From NCBI GenBank assembly GCA_005883215.1, contig VAYS01000040.1, positions 1 through 64,000 of the forward strand: a stretch of DNA of 64,000 bases, read 5' to 3'. How positions within the stretch are numbered: position 1 is the first letter of the stretch; the number at the start of each line of letters is the position of its first letter. The notes below the pieces were generated by a model, which saw only the letters and a list, made by a program, of their open reading frames with translations, had not been told where the DNA came from and made no database searches. This stretch comes from Actinomycetota bacterium (GTDB taxonomy: Bacteria; Actinomycetota; Thermoleophilia; Solirubrobacterales; Solirubrobacteraceae). The translations under genes were made by a program, and so were the position numbers. Positions 18,415 through 26,242 of this stretch are shown here, piece after piece.

Positions 18415-20223
18415 GTGCTAGCCCGCCCGGACGCCCTGGCCGCCCTCTCCCAGGAGAGCTTTGACCTGGTCGTCGTGGGCGGCGGCATCACCGGCGCCGG
18501 CGTGGCGCTCGACGCCGCCAGCCGGGGCTACTCGGTCGCGTTGGTCGAGCGCGCGGACTTCGCCTCCGGGACTTCCAGCCGCTCGAGCAAGCTGGTCCAC
18601 GGCGGGTTGCGCTACCTGCAGAACTTCGACCTCGGGCTGGTGCGCGAGGCGCTGCTCGAGCGCCAGCTGCTGGTCGAGCTGGCCCCCCACCTGGTGCGCC
18701 CGCTCCCGCTCGTGGTGCCGGCCTTCGAGGGCACGCGCCCGGACCGCATGATGGGGGTGGGGCTGAATCTCTACGACGTGATGGCCGTCGATCGCCTGCG
18801 CGGGCGGCGGACGCGGGGGCGCGGGGACGAGCGCCCGCGCCGAGGTGAGCGCACCCGGCGGCGCGGACCGGCCCGCGCCGCCCGGCGAGCTCCGGGCCGG
18901 CGCCCATCCACCGCGGCCGGGGCGGCGAGCGACGGCCGCGGTGCGCCCGAGGACCAGGGCAGCTCGTGGAGCCCCGAGCGCCACCGGATCATCGGTGGTG
19001 AAGAGGTGGTCGAGCTGCTCCCCGCCCTGGCCTCGCGCTCGCCGACCGCCGGCTACCTGTTCTTTGACTGCCAGACCGACGACTCCCGCCTCGTGCTGAC
19101 CGTCCTGGGCGAGGCCGAGCGCTTCGGCGCGGTGTGCGCCAATCGCCTCGAGGTGACCGCGCTGGTGGTCGACGACGGCCGGGCCGCCGGGGTGAGGGTG
19201 CTCGATTGCGAGAGCGCGGAGTCGTTCGCCGTGCGCGCGGACGCGGTCATCAACGCCACCGGCGTGTGGGCCGACCGGCTGCGCCCGGAGGAGCTCCACG
19301 ACGAAGCCGAGGTGCCCCGGATCAGACCCAGCCGCGGCACCCATATCACGCTGAGCCCCGAGGACCTGCCGCTGGTGGCCGGGGCGATCGTGCCCGCCGC
19401 CGGCAACCGCACGATCTTTGCCCTTCCTTGGCTGGGACGCAGCTTGATCGGCACCACCGACAACGACTACGAGGGCGAGCTCGAGCACGTCCAGCCCGCC
19501 AAGGAGGACGTCGAGTACCTGTTGGACGCGGTCAACGGGCACTTCGGCACCGACCTGGGCCCCGACCGCGTCACCGGCGGCTACGCGGGGGTGCGCCCCC
19601 TGATCGCCACCGGCGACCCGAAGAAGTCGGTCGACATCTCGCGCAAGGCCGAGCTGTATGAGACCTCGAGCGGCATGATCACCATCACCGGAGGCAAGCT
19701 CACCACCTGGCGTCGTATGGCCAAGATGGCCGTGGACCGCCTGGTCGAGCGCGAGGCCCGCGACGCCCCCTGCCGCACCCACGAGATCCCCCTGGGACAG
19801 GCGGTGCAACCCGACGAGCTGCCCCGCGTGGAGGGGGTCCCGCCGGAGTCCTACGCGGCGCTCGCCGCGCGCTACGGGCACGCCGCCGGGGAGGTGCTCG
19901 AGCTGGCCGCGGGACGCGGCGAGCTGGCCCAGCCGATCGTCCCCGGCCTGCCCGACCTGCTCGCCGAGGTGGTACAGGCGGCGCGCCGGGAGCAGGCGCG
20001 GTCGGTGGGGGACGTGCTGCTGCGACGCACCCGCCTGGGCCTGCTGGCGGCCGAGGAGCTGCTCGGCTCCGAACGAGCCGCCGCGCGCGTGGCCGCGACC
20101 CTGGGCGCCGAGCTCGACTGGGACGAGCGGGCGGTGGCCGCCCAGCTCGAGGGCTTCGAGGGCGAGGCCAGGGCCGAGGGGATCCGCGTCGCCGCCACGT
20201 TCGCTGACCGTCCGGCCCCCTAA
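18415..20223 (+). CDS. glpD: Aerobic glycerol-3-phosphate dehydrogenase
   Basis: 602 residues. It oxidises sn-glycerol-3-phosphate to dihydroxyacetone phosphate and passes electrons to the quinone pool from the inner face of the membrane. The N-terminal FAD motif VVVGGGITGAGVALDAASRG, SSKLVHGGLRYLQ, FALPWLGRSLIGTTDNDYEG and TITGGKLTTWRRMA are all typical. The C-terminal DAO_C domain (about 470-600) is complete. An Arg-rich low-complexity insert of about 45-55 residues (about 128-185) separates NLYDVMAVDRL from ERHRIIGGEEVVELLP and makes it longer than the usual 550-570. GTG start with no Shine-Dalgarno. Confidence 0.93.
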   Translation: MLARPDALAALSQESFDLVVVGGGITGAGVALDAASRGYSVALVERADFASGTSSRSSKLVHGGLRYLQNFDLGLVREALLERQLLVELAPHLVRPLPLVVPAFEGTRPDRMMGVGLNLYDVMAVDRLRGRRTRGRGDERPRRGERTRRRGPARAARRAPGRRPSTAAGAASDGRGAPEDQGSSWSPERHRIIGGEEVVELLPALASRSPTAGYLFFDCQTDDSRLVLTVLGEAERFGAVCANRLEVTALVVDDGRAAGVRVLDCESAESFAVRADAVINATGVWADRLRPEELHDEAEVPRIRPSRGTHITLSPEDLPLVAGAIVPAAGNRTIFALPWLGRSLIGTTDNDYEGELEHVQPAKEDVEYLLDAVNGHFGTDLGPDRVTGGYAGVRPLIATGDPKKSVDISRKAELYETSSGMITITGGKLTTWRRMAKMAVDRLVEREARDAPCRTHEIPLGQAVQPDELPRVEGVPPESYAALAARYGHAAGEVLELAAGRGELAQPIVPGLPDLLAEVVQAARREQARSVGDVLLRRTRLGLLAAEELLGSERAAARVAATLGAELDWDERAVAAQLEGFEGEARAEGIRVAATFADRPAP

Positions 20224-20236
20224 GCTTCCCGCCTCC

Positions 20237-21754
20237 GTGACCCCTATCACCCGCATCGCAGGCATGCTCGGCGCCGCCGCGGCCGTGGCCGCCTCCGGAG
20301 CCCTGGCGGCGCCCGCGGGGGCGGGGCCGTTCGCCGGTCGCACGATCGACGGCCCCAGCCCCGACATCGTGGGCAGCGCCCAGATCTCGATGGCCCGCGA
20401 CGGCACCGCGGCGCTCGTCTATCTGCGCAACGACGGCGGCGTCCCCCATGTATTCGGCGCCATGCTGATCAGCGGCGGTTGGCGTTCGCTGGGACGACTG
20501 GACGGCGGGCTGAGCGCCGCCGCCGACCAGCCGACCGTGGCCGCGGGGAACCTCGGGCGGGCGCAGTTCGCCTTCCTCAGCGGGGGAAGCCTGTTCGGGG
20601 TGGTCGTGCCGGGCCGGCCCGAGGTCGTCGCGCTGGTCCAGCCCCGTCCTAGTGGCGCCGATCTGCGCCCCACCGCGCCGGCGCTGATAGCGCCCGCGGC
20701 CGCCACCCCCAGCGCCGCCATGTCGCAGCACGGCCAGGGCTACGTCGCGTTCACCGTGCCCGCGGTGGCTTCCACGCTGGCCGGGAGCCCGGCCACCGCC
20801 GCCCGGGTTCGGGTGGCGTGGCTGGCGCGCAAGCAAACCTCCTTCGCCGTCAGCGATCCCCTGAACATCAATCCCGGCGCCAACGCCGGCGACGGGCCCC
20901 AGCGCCGGCCGCGGCTCGCCGCCTCCTCAGACGGCAGCGCCGAGGTGGCGTGGGGAGAGGCCGGGGGCGACGGGCGCGTCCACGTATTTGCCCGGCGCGT
21001 GGTCCACACCGCGATCAGCACTGCACCGCAGGACCTGACCGTGCCCGCTCTCAGCGGTCACCCCGGGCACGACGGCGACAGCCCGGCGCTGGCCCTGGAC
21101 GACAACGGCAGCCTCGGCTGGGCCGTCCTGCGCCAGGCCTTCGACGATCCGAGCGGCGTCCACACCCGCGCCTTTCAGCGGCGGCTGGTGGGGAGCGCCT
21201 TTGACCCCCCGGGGGAGATCGACGGCCAGCCCAGCTCCGGCTCGGAGGGAGTCGACGCGCCCAGCGTGGCCCTGAGCGGTCTCGGCGAGGGCCTGGCGGC
21301 GGTGGGCCTGTCGGGCAGTCACCAGGTGGTCGCGGCGGTGGGGACCGGAACCAGCTTTGCCCGCCTGCAGCGCGTGGACTCCGGCGCGAGCACGATCGCG
21401 GCGGAGCCGGCGGTGGCCATGGGCGGAAAGCACGTCGGCATGGTGGCGTGGGTCCGGTCGAGCGGCCCCACGGATCCGGCGTCGGTGCACGCGCGCGTGC
21501 TCCGCACCGGCAAGTTCGGCCCCGAGCTGGTGCTCTCCCGGCCCACCTTCGGGCCGGTCGACGGCACCCAGCCCCTGACCGCCGGCGCGGACCGCCAGAG
21601 CAACGTGCTCGTGTGCTTCGTCGAGGGACCGCCCACCGTCCGGCGGATCGTGGTCGGCGGCCTCACCAAGCCGGCCCCGGGCAAGGCGGTCACGGCCGGC
21701 CGGCGCGCGCGGCGGGCCGCCGCCGCCTCGCTGGTGCAGGCGAGCGGGGGCTAG
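20237..21754 (+). CDS. Exported protein of unknown function, beta-propeller-like
   Basis: 505 residues from a GTG; TAAGCT lies 10 nt upstream and no Shine-Dalgarno is present. Residues 1-30 are a signal peptide (MLGAAAAVAASGALAAPAGAG). The remainder is beta-rich with repeated blades of the form ISMARDGTAALVYLR, RPRLAASSDGSAEVAWGEA, SPALALDDNGSLGWAVL and PAVAMGGKHVGMVAWVRSS, roughly 60-70 residues apart, as in secreted propeller-like proteins of this bacterial group. No catalytic motif is recognisable. A basic/Ala tail ends the chain. It sits between glpD and folP with no evident functional link. Confidence 0.65.
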   Translation: MTPITRIAGMLGAAAAVAASGALAAPAGAGPFAGRTIDGPSPDIVGSAQISMARDGTAALVYLRNDGGVPHVFGAMLISGGWRSLGRLDGGLSAAADQPTVAAGNLGRAQFAFLSGGSLFGVVVPGRPEVVALVQPRPSGADLRPTAPALIAPAAATPSAAMSQHGQGYVAFTVPAVASTLAGSPATAARVRVAWLARKQTSFAVSDPLNINPGANAGDGPQRRPRLAASSDGSAEVAWGEAGGDGRVHVFARRVVHTAISTAPQDLTVPALSGHPGHDGDSPALALDDNGSLGWAVLRQAFDDPSGVHTRAFQRRLVGSAFDPPGEIDGQPSSGSEGVDAPSVALSGLGEGLAAVGLSGSHQVVAAVGTGTSFARLQRVDSGASTIAAEPAVAMGGKHVGMVAWVRSSGPTDPASVHARVLRTGKFGPELVLSRPTFGPVDGTQPLTAGADRQSNVLVCFVEGPPTVRRIVVGGLTKPAPGKAVTAGRRARRAAAASLVQASGG

Positions 21755-21818
21755 CACGGCCCCGCTCCGGCTGCGCGCGGGCCCCGGGGTCCTCGAGCTC
21801 GGCGGGCGCCCGCTGCTC

Positions 21819-22670
21819 ATGGGGGTGCTCAACGCCACCCCGGACTCGTTTTCGGACGCCGGGCAGCTGGCGGCCGAGGAGGCCCGACTGGCGCGCCTGC
21901 GCGAGCTGGTGGGCGCCGGCGCCGACCTCGTCGACGTCGGCGGCGAATCGGCGGTGACCGATCGCCCCGCGGTGCCGGTGGCCGAAGAGATCGAGCGGGT
22001 GCTTCCGGTGATCGAGCGCGCGGTGGCCGAGTTTGACGGGCCGGTCTCGGTCGACACCTACAAGCCGGAGGTGGCGGCGGCGGCGATCGCCGCCGGCGCC
22101 GGCCTGGTCAACGACACCAGCGGCTTGCGCGACCCGGCGATGGCCGACCTGTGCGCGTCGACCGGCGCCGGCCTGGTGATCATGCACACCCTGGTCGAGT
22201 CCAAGCAGCGCCGCCAGGATCCCCGCCTCTACGGCGAGGACATCGCGGCCGAGGTGGCCCGCTTCCTGGACGAGCGCGTCGAGCTCGCGGTCTCCCGGGG
22301 CGTAGACCGCGAGCAGCTACTGCTCGACCCCGGTCCGGACTTCGCCAAGACCCCGGCCCAGACCCTGCGGCTGCTCCGGGATCTGGGGCCGGTCCGCGCG
22401 CTGGGCCGGCCGCTGCTGCTCGCCGTGTCGCGCAAGGACTTCGTCGGAGCTCTCGTCGGCCGGCCGCCCGGCCAGCGCCTGGCCGGCACGCTGGCCGCGG
22501 TGGGCCATGGCCTCGATCAGGGAGCGCAGGTCCTGCGGGTGCACGACGTGGCTGCCGTGGCCGACTACCTGTCGGTGCGCGCCGCCCTGCGGGGCGAGGA
22601 TCCGGTCCCCGACACGCTGATCCTGGCCGAAGAGCTGCGCCGCGAGCCGGCGGTTCCGCCGGCCGGCTGA
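21819..22670 (+). CDS. folP: Dihydropteroate synthase (5' end uncertain)
   Basis: Condenses p-aminobenzoate with dihydropterin pyrophosphate in folate synthesis. From the first ATG the product has 283 residues: MGVLNATPDSFSDAG, VDVGGESA, PVSVDTYKPEVAAAAI, NDTSGL, LLLDPGPDFAKTPAQTLRLL and LLLAVSRKDFVGALVG, all family motifs. However, VLELGGRPLL, which normally precedes this methionine, is encoded in frame just upstream (21789-21818). No ATG, GTG or TTG lies in frame before it for at least 60 nt. CTG at 21771 or reading through from another start may be used, so the true gene probably begins near 21771. Confidence 0.88.
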   Translation: MGVLNATPDSFSDAGQLAAEEARLARLRELVGAGADLVDVGGESAVTDRPAVPVAEEIERVLPVIERAVAEFDGPVSVDTYKPEVAAAAIAAGAGLVNDTSGLRDPAMADLCASTGAGLVIMHTLVESKQRRQDPRLYGEDIAAEVARFLDERVELAVSRGVDREQLLLDPGPDFAKTPAQTLRLLRDLGPVRALGRPLLLAVSRKDFVGALVGRPPGQRLAGTLAAVGHGLDQGAQVLRVHDVAAVADYLSVRAALRGEDPVPDTLILAEELRREPAVPPAG

Positions 22671-22776
22671 CGCGCCACCCGGCGCCCCATGATTCCGTCG
22701 GGTGCGGGCGCGATGCTCTGGGCGCTCGAGGTCCCCGCGCGCCCCGCGGCGCGCCCAGCCAGAGGAGGTCGCGCCC

Positions 22777-23475
22777 ATGAGGCTGTTCATCGATACCGGC
22801 TCGGTGGCCGAGGTACGGGAGCTCGCGGCCTGGGGCGTGCTCTCGGGCGCCACCACCAACCCGTCTCTGCTCGCCCGCGAGGACGGCGACCCCGGAGAGG
22901 CGATTCGCCGCATCTGCGAGGCCGTGGACGGGCCGGTGTCGGCGGAGGTGGTCTCCGAGGACCGCGAGACGATGGTCCTCCAGGGCCGCGCGCTGTGCGG
23001 GCTGCACGAACACGTCACGGTTAAGGTCCCCTTCGGGGCCGAGGGCCTGGCCGCCACGGCGCGGCTGGCCGCCGAGGGCATCGACGTCAACGTCACGCTC
23101 GTGTTCTCGGCGGCCCAGGCGCTGCTCGCCGCCCGGGCCGGAGCCCGCTACGTGTCCTGCTTCCTCGGACGCCTCGACGACGTGGCGGTCGACTCCGAGG
23201 CCGTGCTCATCGAGATCGTGCACGCCCTGCGCTCCGAGGAGGCAGCCGAGGTCCTGGCCGCGTCGATCCGCACGCCGGGACACGTGGTCACCGCCGCCCG
23301 GCTGGGCTGTCCGGTGGCCACGGTGCCCGCCTCCGTCCTGCGCCAGATGCTCGTGCATCCGCTGACCGCCAGCGGGATCGCCCGCTTCGAAGCCGACTGG
23401 GCCAGCCGGCCCGAGCTGGCTCGCTGGCTCGACGAGCTGACACCCAGGCCGCGCCTGGCCGTCGCCGCCCGCTAG
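22777..23475 (+). CDS. Transaldolase / fructose-6-phosphate aldolase family protein
   Basis: 232 residues, the size of the short transaldolase-like (FSA/TalC) group. MRLFIDTGSVAEVRELAAWG, GATTNPSLLAR, VTVKVPFG with the Schiff-base Lys at about residue 83, NVTLVFSAAQALLAARAGA and YVSCFLGRLDD are diagnostic. It transfers or cleaves dihydroxyacetone units between sugar phosphates. AGAGGAGG at 22761-22768 sits 8 nt before the ATG. Which of the two activities it has cannot be read from sequence alone. It precedes the Rho-like gene by 73 nt. Confidence 0.9.
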   Translation: MRLFIDTGSVAEVRELAAWGVLSGATTNPSLLAREDGDPGEAIRRICEAVDGPVSAEVVSEDRETMVLQGRALCGLHEHVTVKVPFGAEGLAATARLAAEGIDVNVTLVFSAAQALLAARAGARYVSCFLGRLDDVAVDSEAVLIEIVHALRSEEAAEVLAASIRTPGHVVTAARLGCPVATVPASVLRQMLVHPLTASGIARFEADWASRPELARWLDELTPRPRLAVAAR

Positions 23476-23548
23476 GCTCGCGCCAGGGGTGCCGGCGGCT
23501 GTTCCCACGCCGCCGGGCGCCGACCACCCACGCCAGAAGGAGAACCGC

Positions 23549-24868
23549 ATGTCTGTGCTTGACCCCGACGAGCTGTCCGCCAGCCCACTCGCCGACCTTC
23601 ACGCGCTGGCCTCCGAGCTGGGGCTGGACGGCTACCGTCGCCTGCGCAAGCAGGAGCTGATCGAGGCGCTGCTCGCCCACCAGGGCGCCGAGGGCGGGGC
23701 CGAGCCGGCCGACGGCGGGGCCGAGCCGGCCGAGGGCGGGGCCGAGCCGGCCGACGGCGCGCCGGCCGAAGGCGGGGCCGAGGCCGAGGGCGCCGAGCCG
23801 GCCGCCGCGGCACCGGACGAAGTCACCCCGGACGCCGACGCGGACGATGAGGCCGCCGCCGAGCCGGCCCCCGGGGCCCGGGAGCGGGCCCCCGCGCGAC
23901 CGCGCGGTCGCCGTGCACGCGGCCGGCGGGGCCGCGGCGACGGCGAGGACGGAGCCGAGAGCCGGGCCGAGACATCGGTCGAGGGCGTGGTCGAGCTGCT
24001 GGGCAACGGGTCGGCCTTTCTGCGCGTGCATGGGCCCGAGGCGTCCGACGAGGACGTCTACATCTCCGCCGCCCAGGTGCGGCGCTGCGAGCTGGTCTCC
24101 GGGGACCGCGTATCGGGACGGGTGCGGCCTCCCCGGCGCTCGGAGCGCTACCCATCGCTGATCCGGGTGGACACCATCAACGGGGCGCCCGCCGACGCCG
24201 TGGCCGCGGGTACCCCGTACGAGGAGCTGCCCGCCGCGTATCCCACCGAGCGCTTCGCGCTGGGGGCCGACGACCCCACGCTCAAGGCGATCGAGTGGCT
24301 CACGCCGGTGGGCCGTGGCTCGCGCGTGACGATCGTCGGCCCGCCGCGCGCGGGCAAGACCGAGGCCCTGCGCCGCCTGGGCGCGGCGCTCGGCTCCCAG
24401 GAGGACCTGGCCGTGACCCTGGTGTTGGCCGGGGTGCGTCCGGAGGAGGTCGCCGAGTGGCGCGAGGGGCCCGTCGCGCCGGTTGCGGCGCTGACGCTGG
24501 CCGCGTCGGCCGAGGCTCAAGCCCAGGCGATCGAGCGGGCGGCGGAGACGACCAGGCGCGTCGCCGCTCGCGGCGAGCACGCCGTCCTGCTCATCGACTC
24601 GCTCGAGGCGGTGCATCCCCCCGCCGCGCGCAAGGCGCTCGCCGCGGCGCGCAACGTCGTCGACGGCGGCTCGCTGACCGTGATCGCGACCGCCGACCGG
24701 CCGTTGGGGGGGGAGACGACCGTGATCGCCCTCGACCTCGCGCTGACCAGCACCGGCCGGTTACCCGCCTTGGACTTGGTCGCCAGCGGCACGCTCCGTC
24801 CCGAGCTGCTGGTCGGCGACGCGGGGGCGGAGGCGATCGCCCAGGCGCGCGCCGCGGCGCTGGAATGA
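23549..24868 (+). CDS. Rho-like transcription termination factor, degenerate ATPase
   Basis: 439 residues with a clear Rho architecture: SAP-like N-terminus (LADLHALASELGLDGYRRLR), an acidic Gly/Ala/Glu/Pro repeat region (about 48-110), an Arg-rich patch RGRRARGRRGRG, and a cold-shock RNA-binding domain (about 141-215). An ATPase follows with GPPRAGKTEALRR (about 264) and Walker B VLLIDSLEA (about 348). Compared with canonical Rho, the DEVIFEEFKGTGN stretch (R-loop region) is missing; sequence passes from SLTVIATADRPLGG almost directly to LPALDLVASGTLRPELL. STFDEPP is also not recognisable. Hexameric RNA translocation may be lost or altered. AGAAGGAG lies before the ATG. Confidence 0.8.
   Translation: MSVLDPDELSASPLADLHALASELGLDGYRRLRKQELIEALLAHQGAEGGAEPADGGAEPAEGGAEPADGAPAEGGAEAEGAEPAAAAPDEVTPDADADDEAAAEPAPGARERAPARPRGRRARGRRGRGDGEDGAESRAETSVEGVVELLGNGSAFLRVHGPEASDEDVYISAAQVRRCELVSGDRVSGRVRPPRRSERYPSLIRVDTINGAPADAVAAGTPYEELPAAYPTERFALGADDPTLKAIEWLTPVGRGSRVTIVGPPRAGKTEALRRLGAALGSQEDLAVTLVLAGVRPEEVAEWREGPVAPVAALTLAASAEAQAQAIERAAETTRRVAARGEHAVLLIDSLEAVHPPAARKALAAARNVVDGGSLTVIATADRPLGGETTVIALDLALTSTGRLPALDLVASGTLRPELLVGDAGAEAIAQARAAALE
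23693..23755 (+). repeat. 21-bp tandem repeat inside the Rho-like gene
   Basis: Three near-perfect copies of GGCGGGGCCGAGCCGGCCGA plus one base (23693, 23714, 23735), followed by degenerate copies to about 23790. They encode GGAEPA[DE] heptads in the disordered region between the SAP-like and RNA-binding domains. Copy number is probably variable between strains. Confidence 0.85.
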
Positions 24869-24875
24869 GCGCCGG

Positions 24876-25376
24876 TCAGCGCCGGTAGGCCACCCGGTTC
24901 CAGGAGGGCTCGGGGGCCAGCTCGATCGGCTCGCCGCCGCGGTCGGGCTGTATGTAGGCGAAGGTCTGGCTGTCTTCGTTGAAGGCGATGTCCAGCTCGC
25001 CCTCGGTGACTCGCTGGTCCAGCCACGCGCTGCGGAAGATCAGCCGCCGCAGCCAGTGCACCAGCGAGCGCTCGGCGGGACCAACGAGGTCGGGCCAGCA
25101 GTCGTTGACGTGCTCGCCCAGGGCCGAGGCGGGTTCCTGGATCTCGCCGTTGACGGTGAGATTGACTAGGTCCTCGAGCTCGGCCTCGCCCAACCGGCCA
25201 CCCACGAAGCCCAGCTTGATGGCCGCCTGCTCGCAGCGCTCGGTGAAGTCGCGCTCGTTAAACGTGAAGCGAAGCTCGCCGTATTCGAGGACGAAGTCCT
25301 CACCCGAGTTGTAGTTTCCGCGCCGCGCAGTATCCATTGCCCGCACCGCGGCCTCCCCGCGGGGCGTCGGGATCAT
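24876..25376 (-). CDS. Conserved hypothetical protein
   Basis: 166 residues, soluble, acidic, without export signal. It reads EDFVLEYGELRFTFNERDFTERCEQAA, RLGEAELEDLVNLTVNGEIQ, LVHWLRRLIFRSAWLDQRVTEGELDIAF and ends EPSWNRVAYRR. I recognise no named family. The ATG at 25376 is used here; a second in-frame ATG 13 codons in (MDTARRGNY) is also plausible. Convergent with the Rho-like gene (7 nt between stops), so the two transcripts may share a terminator region. Confidence 0.6.
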   Translation of the reverse strand: MIPTPRGEAAVRAMDTARRGNYNSGEDFVLEYGELRFTFNERDFTERCEQAAIKLGFVGGRLGEAELEDLVNLTVNGEIQEPASALGEHVNDCWPDLVGPAERSLVHWLRRLIFRSAWLDQRVTEGELDIAFNEDSQTFAYIQPDRGGEPIELAPEPSWNRVAYRR

Positions 25377-25486
25377 AGGACGGGTTCCTTCACACGCGCC
25401 GGGGGTGCAGGGGAAATTGCAGCTCCGCCGGGCCCCGCGCCACCGGACTCGCCAAGCGTCGGCCGGCCGTTTAGATTGCCCGGCCG

Positions 25487-26239
25487 ATGGCCGTCGATCT
25501 CCAGGGCCGGGCCGCCGCCATCACCGGTGCCTCGTCGGGCATCGGCGAGGCGGTCGCGCTGTCGCTCTCGCGGGCGGGCGCGGCGGTCGCGCTCGCCGCG
25601 CGCCGAGAGGAGCGCATCGCCGCCCTGGCTGGACGCATCGCCGAGGAGGGGGGCCGCGCCCTGGCCCTCCCCACCGACGTCGCCGACGAAGACCAGGCGC
25701 GGGCGTTCATCGCCCACGCCTACGAGCACCTCGGGCGGCTCGACATCCTGGTCAACAACGCCGGCGTGATGCTGCTCGGACCCGTCGAGGGCGCCGACAC
25801 CGACCACTGGCGGCGGATGGTGGACGTCAACGTCTATGGGCTCCTGTACTGCACCCACGCCGCGCTGCCGGTCATGCGCGAGCAGGGGGGCGGGCACGTG
25901 GTCAACGTCTCCTCGGTGGCCGGGCGCCACGCCCACCTGGGGTCGGCCGTTTACAACCTGACCAAGTTCGGCGTCAACGGGTTCTCAGAGGCGCTGCGCC
26001 AGGAGGCCCTGCACTCCAACATCCGCGTCACCGTGATCGAACCCGGGTTCGTCGACACCGAGCTGGCGGGCCACAACGAGCTCGAGCTAGTGCGCCAGGG
26101 GGTCGAGCGCATGCGCGAGCAGATCGGCGAGGTGCTCACCGCCGAGGACATCGCCGAGGCGATCACCTACGCCGTCACCCGGCCCGAACGGGTGAGCGTC
26201 AACGAGGTGTTGGTGCGCCCCACCCGACAGCAGCGCTAG
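25487..26239 (+). CDS. Short-chain dehydrogenase/reductase (SDR)
   Basis: 250 residues, classical SDR. NAD(P)-binding TGASSGIGEAVALSLSRAGA is at about 13-32, NNAGVML at about 89, and the catalytic Ser-Tyr-Lys set appears as NVSSVAG and YNLTK. PGFVDTELAG follows. The Arg pair AARREER after strand 2 favours NADP(H). The substrate is not predictable. TAGATT lies 9 nt before the ATG with no Shine-Dalgarno. The permease gene follows after 3 nt, so they form an operon. Confidence 0.88.
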   Translation: MAVDLQGRAAAITGASSGIGEAVALSLSRAGAAVALAARREERIAALAGRIAEEGGRALALPTDVADEDQARAFIAHAYEHLGRLDILVNNAGVMLLGPVEGADTDHWRRMVDVNVYGLLYCTHAALPVMREQGGGHVVNVSSVAGRHAHLGSAVYNLTKFGVNGFSEALRQEALHSNIRVTVIEPGFVDTELAGHNELELVRQGVERMREQIGEVLTAEDIAEAITYAVTRPERVSVNEVLVRPTRQQR

Positions 26240-26242
26240 CCC

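Noticed and set aside
23693-23790. Tandem repeats that could suggest a CRISPR array
   Set aside because: 21-bp units with no spacers, in frame and coding GGAEPA heptads in a disordered protein region.
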